64,000 nt of DNA from CP2-2F sp034436355 (GTDB lineage: Bacteria; Chloroflexota; Anaerolineae; Aggregatilineales; UBA2796): positions 124,001-188,000 of the forward strand of contig DAOTVQ010000043.1 in the NCBI GenBank assembly GCA_034436355.1, read 5' to 3'. The notes beneath the pieces were generated by a model. It saw only the letters and a program-made list of their open reading frames with translations, ran no database searches and had not been told where the DNA came from. Positions 59,702 to 64,000 of the stretch are shown here, piece after piece. The position numbers and the translations under genes were made by a program. The first letter of the stretch is position 1. The number at the start of each line of letters is the position of its first letter.

Positions 59702-60610
59702 ATGGACTCTTTGCCTTTCACCCAAATGGTAGCGCACTATTTTCCGAAGGCACGGCTGCTAAAGGTGTGGTCATTAAAAGGTGGCACTTCTGCCGCAGTG
59801 ACAGCCCTTGAAATGGCTCATGCCAATGGTCAGATTATGCGCCTAGTGGTGCGGCAGCATGGCACGAACGACTTGCTGCGTAATCCGAATGTGGGAACTG
59901 ATGAATATACCCTATTGAACATCCTCCATACGGCAGGGCTGCCCGTTCCCAAGCCTTATTTTGCAGATTCTTCAGGCACATTCTTGCCTTCACCCTATGT
60001 TGTGTTGGAATACATTGTCGGCGAAGCAGCGCCTAGTTCAACGGATATAGCTGCCACCATCGGCAAAATGGCACAGACGCTGGCGCATATTCACCGTGTA
60101 GTTGTGCCGCGCCAAAGTGTGCCATTCCTACCACACTATAATGATGATGTTGCGTGGAGCATATACCACCCTAGCCCTACATTGGCTGAACTTCCTGAAC
60201 ACGAACGCCTTTTAGCAACTGTGCAAAGTGTTCACCCGCTGTTATCTGCTAACGCAGAAACAGTGCTGCACGGTGATTATTGGGTGAATAATTTAGTGTG
60301 GTTGGGCGATGATCTGGTAGGGGTGGTAGATTGGGAAGACGCTGCTTACGGCGATCCTGTTGCTGATCTTGCCATCGCTCGCCTAGAGATGCTGTGGGCG
60401 TTGGGTGCAGAGGCAATGCAGCAGTTTACAGCACTGTATCAGGCTGAACAACCAAACCTAAATTTCAGCTATTTGCCTTATTGGGATTTAATGATCATCT
60501 TGCGGCGCATTGGAAGTATTTCTGGCTGGGGACTCGAATATGACCATGCACAACGGCTCTATACCGCCGCGAATTGGTTTGTAGCGCAGGCTTTGGCTGC
60601 CATCCCCTGA
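59702..60610 (+). CDS. Aminoglycoside-phosphotransferase-fold kinase
   Basis: The 302-aa protein has the APH/choline-kinase fold. The nucleotide-binding lobe contains GGTSAAVTALEM and the ATP-hinge VLEYIVGEAAP; the catalytic loop is LHGDYWVNNLVW (HxDxxxxN-type) and the DFG-like segment is VVDWEDAAYGDPVADLA. Such kinases act on small molecules such as sugars, amines or antibiotics; the family alone does not establish resistance. The ATG has GGGGGGA upstream. It is a single gene with an intergenic gap of 181 bp behind it. Confidence 0.88.
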   Translation: MDSLPFTQMVAHYFPKARLLKVWSLKGGTSAAVTALEMAHANGQIMRLVVRQHGTNDLLRNPNVGTDEYTLLNILHTAGLPVPKPYFADSSGTFLPSPYVVLEYIVGEAAPSSTDIAATIGKMAQTLAHIHRVVVPRQSVPFLPHYNDDVAWSIYHPSPTLAELPEHERLLATVQSVHPLLSANAETVLHGDYWVNNLVWLGDDLVGVVDWEDAAYGDPVADLAIARLEMLWALGAEAMQQFTALYQAEQPNLNFSYLPYWDLMIILRRIGSISGWGLEYDHAQRLYTAANWFVAQALAAIP

Positions 60611-60656
60611 AAGCGCAATCCGTACCAAAGAGTGATCACCCCTTTAGGGCGAGTCA

Positions 60657-60665
60657 TGGTATAGT
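60657..60665 (+). promoter_or_regulatory. Extended -10 promoter candidate
   Basis: TGGTATAGT contains the extended -10 TGn followed by TATAGT, 43 nt before the ATG of the aminotransferase gene. No clear -35 is needed in such promoters. Confidence 0.4.
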
Positions 60666-60707
60666 ACGTATATCTGCTCTAATTGTCCCAATCTTTGAGG
60701 GTTTGGC

Positions 60708-61892
60708 ATGGCTGTTTATCCGCCTATTCAAGTGAGTTATGATGTTCAGGCATTGCGCGTCACTGAATTTCCTGTAGCACGCGAAACGGTCTATTTGAAT
60801 CATGCGGGAATCTCACCGCTGCCGCGCCGCACAGTGGTAGCAATGCAAGAGGCAAACGAGCGCATGATGTTCAATCCTTCCGCCGCCTTTGGCTGGTTTA
60901 TAGCGCGTGAGCAGGCAATGCGCGAGAATGCAGCGCGCCTGATCAACGCCACCAGCGCCGATGAGATCGTTGGCGTGCAAAGCACCTCGCTGGCGCTGAA
61001 CCTTGCCGCGCAAGCTATGGCATGGCACAGCGGTGATAACGTTGTGCTGTGTGATGTCGAATTTCCAAGCAACGCTTATCCTTGGATGCGCCTTGTGGAG
61101 CAGTATGGCGTTGAAGTGCGCCTGATCCCTGCCCGTGATGGCGGTCTGCATGTAGAGGCACTGCCGCAAGCAGTTGATGGTAACACACGCCTTGTGGCGG
61201 TCAGCGCAGTGCAATTTTTGAGTGGTCACCGCAGCGATTTGCAGGCAATTGGCGATTTCTGCCACGCGCACAACATCCTCTTTGTGGTGGATGCCATCCA
61301 AGCCGCGGGACACATGCCAATTGATGTGCAGGCGATGCATATCGGCATTCTGGCAGCCGGCGGGCAAAAATCGCTGATGGCGCCGCCCGGACAAGGCTTT
61401 ATGTATGTGCGCGCTGATTTGGCTGAGCAAATGCGCCCAACCTTCGTTGGACCGAACGCCACCGAAGATTGGATTCACTGGCTGAAATACGACCTTACGC
61501 CGTTGGCAAAAGCAGCCCGTTTTAACATGGGAACGCCAAACGTCAGCGGTATTGTTGGCTTGAACGAGAGTCTAGGGCTGCTTCTTGAGCTGGGCATTGC
61601 CAACATTGATAGCTATGTGACGGCATTGGTGCGCCATGCCCGTGAGCGCTTGCTCTCGCTTGGTTACACTGTGTTGACGCCGACCAATCACGCTGCAATC
61701 CTCACCTTCCGCGCCGCGCCTGATGATGCTGCCACCGATGCAATTGTGAAAGCGCTTGCCGACCAGCAAATCATAGTCGTCAAGCACTGGGATGCACAAG
61801 ATAACCCTTATATCCGTGCTTCTTTCCATTGTTACAATAACTGGGATGATGTCGAACGCTTGTTGGCTGCCCTTGAGGAGGTGCGCGCATGA
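60708..61892 (+). CDS. Class V aminotransferase fold protein (cysteine desulfurase / isopenicillin N epimerase group)
   Basis: The 394-aa PLP enzyme has YLNHAGISPLPRRTV near the N-terminus, the aldehyde-anchoring DAIQAAGHMPIDV and the PLP lysine in LAAGGQKSLMAPPGQGFMYV. These features place it in the class V group containing cysteine desulfurases, kynureninases and epimerases. No active-site cysteine loop of the SufS/IscS type is obvious near the expected place, so cysteine desulfuration is not certain. It overlaps the AAA+ ATPase gene by 4 nt, implying coupled translation. Confidence 0.88.
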   Translation: MAVYPPIQVSYDVQALRVTEFPVARETVYLNHAGISPLPRRTVVAMQEANERMMFNPSAAFGWFIAREQAMRENAARLINATSADEIVGVQSTSLALNLAAQAMAWHSGDNVVLCDVEFPSNAYPWMRLVEQYGVEVRLIPARDGGLHVEALPQAVDGNTRLVAVSAVQFLSGHRSDLQAIGDFCHAHNILFVVDAIQAAGHMPIDVQAMHIGILAAGGQKSLMAPPGQGFMYVRADLAEQMRPTFVGPNATEDWIHWLKYDLTPLAKAARFNMGTPNVSGIVGLNESLGLLLELGIANIDSYVTALVRHARERLLSLGYTVLTPTNHAAILTFRAAPDDAATDAIVKALADQQIIVVKHWDAQDNPYIRASFHCYNNWDDVERLLAALEEVRA

Positions 61893-63217
61893 CTTCGAGA
61901 ACACCACCGCCTAGTACCAATACGCTGCAACAGCAAGCGCCTTGGGCGCCGCCGCCCATTCGGAATATTGAAGATACGGGCTTAAATCAGGTTGTTATCG
62001 CGGATCTTGCCCTAAAGGTGATCTACTTTGGCGGTGTGCTGACCGGCACGCGCGTTTCAGAGATTGTCAAACTGCCGTGGGTCGGTGTGTTGGATGGCGT
62101 GCTTGAATTTTTGAAGCGCGAAAAGCTGGTGGAAGTGAAAGGCACCGCCGGCGGCTTGGGCGAGGCAGGCACACAGTTTCAGATCACCGGCGCCGGCTTG
62201 GTGAAGGTGAAAGAAATTCTAGAGCGCAGCCAATACGCTGGTGCTGCACCGGTCACCCTTGAGCAGTATATCAATGCAATGAAGGCACAAAACCGCGGGC
62301 GCATTGCTGCCACGCCAGAAGTGATGAAGCGTGCGCTTGGGCATTTGGTCATCTCTGAAAAGATGTATAGCAAGGTCGGTGCTGCCGTCAACAGCGGCAA
62401 GTCTATGTTCCTATATGGTGCGCCGGGCAATGGTAAAACAACTATCTCGGAAGCGGTTGGGCGCGTGGTGCTTGGCAACGATATTTGGATTCCCTACGCC
62501 ATTGACGTAGACGGGCAGGTCATCCGCATCTTTGATAATGTGAACCATGAGGTGACCGAGACCGCTGAGGCAGATATGCCGGCGCGGCAGGTTGGCGTGA
62601 AGCGCGATCCGCGCTGGATACGCATTCGCCGTCCGGTGATCATTGTGGGCGGTGAGTTGACGCTTGACGGACTCGATCTGATCTACGACCCGATCAACAA
62701 GTTCTATGAAGCACCTTACCAAATGAAGTGCAACGGTGGCATGTTCCTGATTGACGACTTCGGTCGCCAGCAGGTGCGCCCACGTGATCTGCTGAACCGC
62801 TGGATTGTGCCGCTGGAAAAGGCGATAGACTACCTAACGCTTGCCACTGGGCGCAAGATCGAAATTCCGTTCAATGTGCTGATTGTGTTCAGCACCAACA
62901 TTGATCCGTCCGATCTGGTGGATGAGGCATTCTTGCGCCGCATTCGCCACAAGATCGAAGTAGGCGACCCAACACCACAAGAGTTTGTGGAGATTTTTAA
63001 GCGCGCTTGTCAGGCGAAGCGCGTGCCTTACGATGAGAACGGTTTGCGCTACCTGATTCAAGAATGGTACATCAAGAAAGAGCGCCCGTTTAGATCGGTG
63101 CATCCGCGTGATATTCTCGATCAACTCTTGGATATTGCGCGCTACCTGAACCGCCCGCCTGCACTGCAACCCGATTTAATTGATATGGCGTGTGACTCGT
63201 ACTTTGTGCAGCTATAA
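61889..63217 (+). CDS. AAA+ ATPase with N-terminal winged helix
   Basis: The 442-aa protein has a winged-helix segment (about 40-110: VSEIVKLPWVGVLDGVLEFLKREKLVEVKG), then a AAA+ module with Walker A YGAPGNGKTTISEA (about 176-189), Walker B GMFLIDDFGRQQ and sensor-1 VLIVFSTNIDPSDL, plus an arginine pair in AFLRRIRHKIEVGDP. The C-terminal lid follows. The closest general class is the ATPase with chaperone activity/MoxR-like group, but no VWA partner is nearby. It overlaps the aminotransferase gene by 4 nt, and the gene after it encodes a secreted NHL-like protein. Its client is unknown. Confidence 0.8.
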   Translation: MTSRTPPPSTNTLQQQAPWAPPPIRNIEDTGLNQVVIADLALKVIYFGGVLTGTRVSEIVKLPWVGVLDGVLEFLKREKLVEVKGTAGGLGEAGTQFQITGAGLVKVKEILERSQYAGAAPVTLEQYINAMKAQNRGRIAATPEVMKRALGHLVISEKMYSKVGAAVNSGKSMFLYGAPGNGKTTISEAVGRVVLGNDIWIPYAIDVDGQVIRIFDNVNHEVTETAEADMPARQVGVKRDPRWIRIRRPVIIVGGELTLDGLDLIYDPINKFYEAPYQMKCNGGMFLIDDFGRQQVRPRDLLNRWIVPLEKAIDYLTLATGRKIEIPFNVLIVFSTNIDPSDLVDEAFLRRIRHKIEVGDPTPQEFVEIFKRACQAKRVPYDENGLRYLIQEWYIKKERPFRSVHPRDILDQLLDIARYLNRPPALQPDLIDMACDSYFVQL

Positions 63218-63251
63218 AGTCCCTTCAACGCCGCCGCGTGCGGCACACAGG

Positions 63252-64000
63252 TTGAGATTGTTCAGCCTTGCACTGCTGATCGGCTGCCTGCTGCTGATCG
63301 GCAGGGCTGTGGCTGCCCAAGAACCTACCGAACAGCCGCCAACACCCACGCGCACCCCTGATCCACGCGCCACCTACTGGACGCCGCCACCCATGCCCTT
63401 TGCCATTGGTGTGCAGCAAGTGGTGCGCCTCACCACCCTCGATTTCAGCACGCTTGGCATTGGCAGCATCGCCGCTGATGCCGAAGGCAACCTCTACCTT
63501 GGCGATGGACGCCAAACTGTGTTGGTGTTATCGCCCGAACTGCGCGAGGTGCGCCGCCTAACCGTTTCGCAGCCTTTCGCGCTTGCCATCACGCAGCGCG
63601 GCGATCTGATTGTTGGACAGCGCATCCAGGCAACCCTCAGCCGTTATAGGCTAGATGGGACATTGATCAGCCGCCTGTGGGAGCAGTCGGAAGCACTCTT
63701 AGATGCCTTCACCATCGCGCCTAACGGTGATTTCTACATCCTATGGACGCGCACCAATCCGCCCGCCATCACCTACTTCACGCGCCTAAACGCAGCAGGG
63801 CAGCTTTTGCTAACCCGCGAATTTGGCAAGCCGCGTCAAACAACGGACGCGGTACATGGCATTGCCGTTACGCCGAATGGTGAGCTAAACGTGCTGCTGA
63901 CGGGCTACGACTTTTCGGATATGTTTGGGGCAACGCATCTCCTGCTCAGTGCCGAGGGCGATTTGCTGCTGAACCGTCCGCCGCTGCCTGTTTTGCGCCC
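63252..64000 (+). CDS. Secreted NHL-like/beta-propeller protein, cut by window edge
   Basis: The frame is open from the AAA+ gene to the window end, so the C-terminus is missing. The likely start is a TTG at 63252 that opens a signal peptide (LFSLALLIGCLLLIGRAVAAQEP); a TTG at 63204 is an alternative. A Pro/Thr linker follows, then repeated blade-like strands such as IGSIAADAEGNLYLGDG, LAITQRGDLIVGQ, FTIAPNGDFYILW and HGIAVTPNGELNVLL, the pattern of NHL or SMP-30-like propellers. The function is unknown. The gene is 34 nt downstream of the AAA+ ATPase stop, hence probably in the same operon. Confidence 0.7.
   Translation, partial: MRLFSLALLIGCLLLIGRAVAAQEPTEQPPTPTRTPDPRATYWTPPPMPFAIGVQQVVRLTTLDFSTLGIGSIAADAEGNLYLGDGRQTVLVLSPELREVRRLTVSQPFALAITQRGDLIVGQRIQATLSRYRLDGTLISRLWEQSEALLDAFTIAPNGDFYILWTRTNPPAITYFTRLNAAGQLLLTREFGKPRQTTDAVHGIAVTPNGELNVLLTGYDFSDMFGATHLLLSAEGDLLLNRPPLPVLR

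Noticed and set aside
59702..60610. Aminoglycoside resistance gene
   Set aside because: The kinase fold is broad and the sequence gives no sign of antibiotic specificity.
1..64000. tRNA genes, rRNA genes, CRISPR arrays and insertion sequences
   Set aside because: None was seen on reading the intergenic spaces; no transposase or integrase coding frame is present.

Overview
The window looks like chromosomal DNA of a Chloroflexota bacterium, probably of the Anaerolineae. This is inferred from style, not from a marker gene: threonine/proline-rich linkers follow lipoprotein or signal peptides, TTG/GTG starts are frequent, and the gene mix is typical (stand-alone M29 aminopeptidase, long-form HPF, Ccm-type cytochrome maturation, WecG/TagA and GT2 glycosyltransferases). 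No rRNA, tRNA or CRISPR array was seen. Most DNA is GC-rich; AT-richer pockets surround the WXG100 gene, the restriction-modification pair and the promoter of the helicase gene.

Layout. 1-3.7 kb: a CpXC-domain protein (cut by the window edge), a GAF/PAS histidine kinase and an unknown winged-helix protein. 3.9-6.0 kb: a compact type II restriction-modification pair. 6.0-9.0 kb: a D-apionate-lactonase-like protein and an M29 aminopeptidase. 9.2-10.4 kb: an orphan WXG100-type protein behind a good sigma-70 promoter. 10.5-11.7 kb: PdxT and a PNPOx-like flavoprotein. 12.1-17.9 kb: a sulfur/electron-transfer island with an octaheme tetrathionate-reductase-type cytochrome, a seven-heme cytochrome fused to a b561-like membrane domain and carrying an EF-hand loop, and two YeeE/YedE transporters. 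The second transporter is fused to a cysteine-less rhodanese that ends in a GGCG tail.

18-23.5 kb: PBP2-MreD, an MtnA-like protein lacking both catalytic residues, and aspartokinase. 23.6-27.3 kb: a large SNF2-type helicase with DUF3883 sits alone between two copies of the last 42 bp of the wecG/tagA gene, which looks like a defence island integrated at the 3' end of that gene. 28-30.7 kb: a zinc/manganese ABC transporter operon with a perfect consensus promoter overlapped by a palindrome. 30.9-35.4 kb: a GT4, a YceI protein behind two related palindromes, and a secreted DsbA-cyclophilin fusion. 35.5-44.4 kb: one minus-strand run containing an ABC exporter, a diheme lipoprotein, CcmI-like, CcmG, CcmH, CcmF and a flavoprotein. 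44.5-46.9 kb: pgeF-yggS-yggT-yggU.

46.9-64 kb: an orphan response regulator, a PhnD-like lipoprotein, glycosyltransferases, HPF, a large secreted nuclease with C-terminal repeats, a second glycan cluster, an APH-like kinase, a class V aminotransferase, an AAA+ ATPase with an N-terminal winged helix, and the start of a secreted NHL-like protein.

Possible links: the Ccm genes would supply heme attachment for the multiheme cytochromes, the DsbA-like domains fit the cysteine-rich extracytoplasmic part of PBP2, and the YeeE/YedE pair could move thiosulfate released by a tetrathionate reductase. These links are inference. The leads I rate highest are the helicase island with its flanking repeat and tandem operators, the sulfur island with its pseudo-rhodanese carrier-like tail, the DsbA-PsbP-like-cyclophilin fusion and the inactive MtnA homologue.
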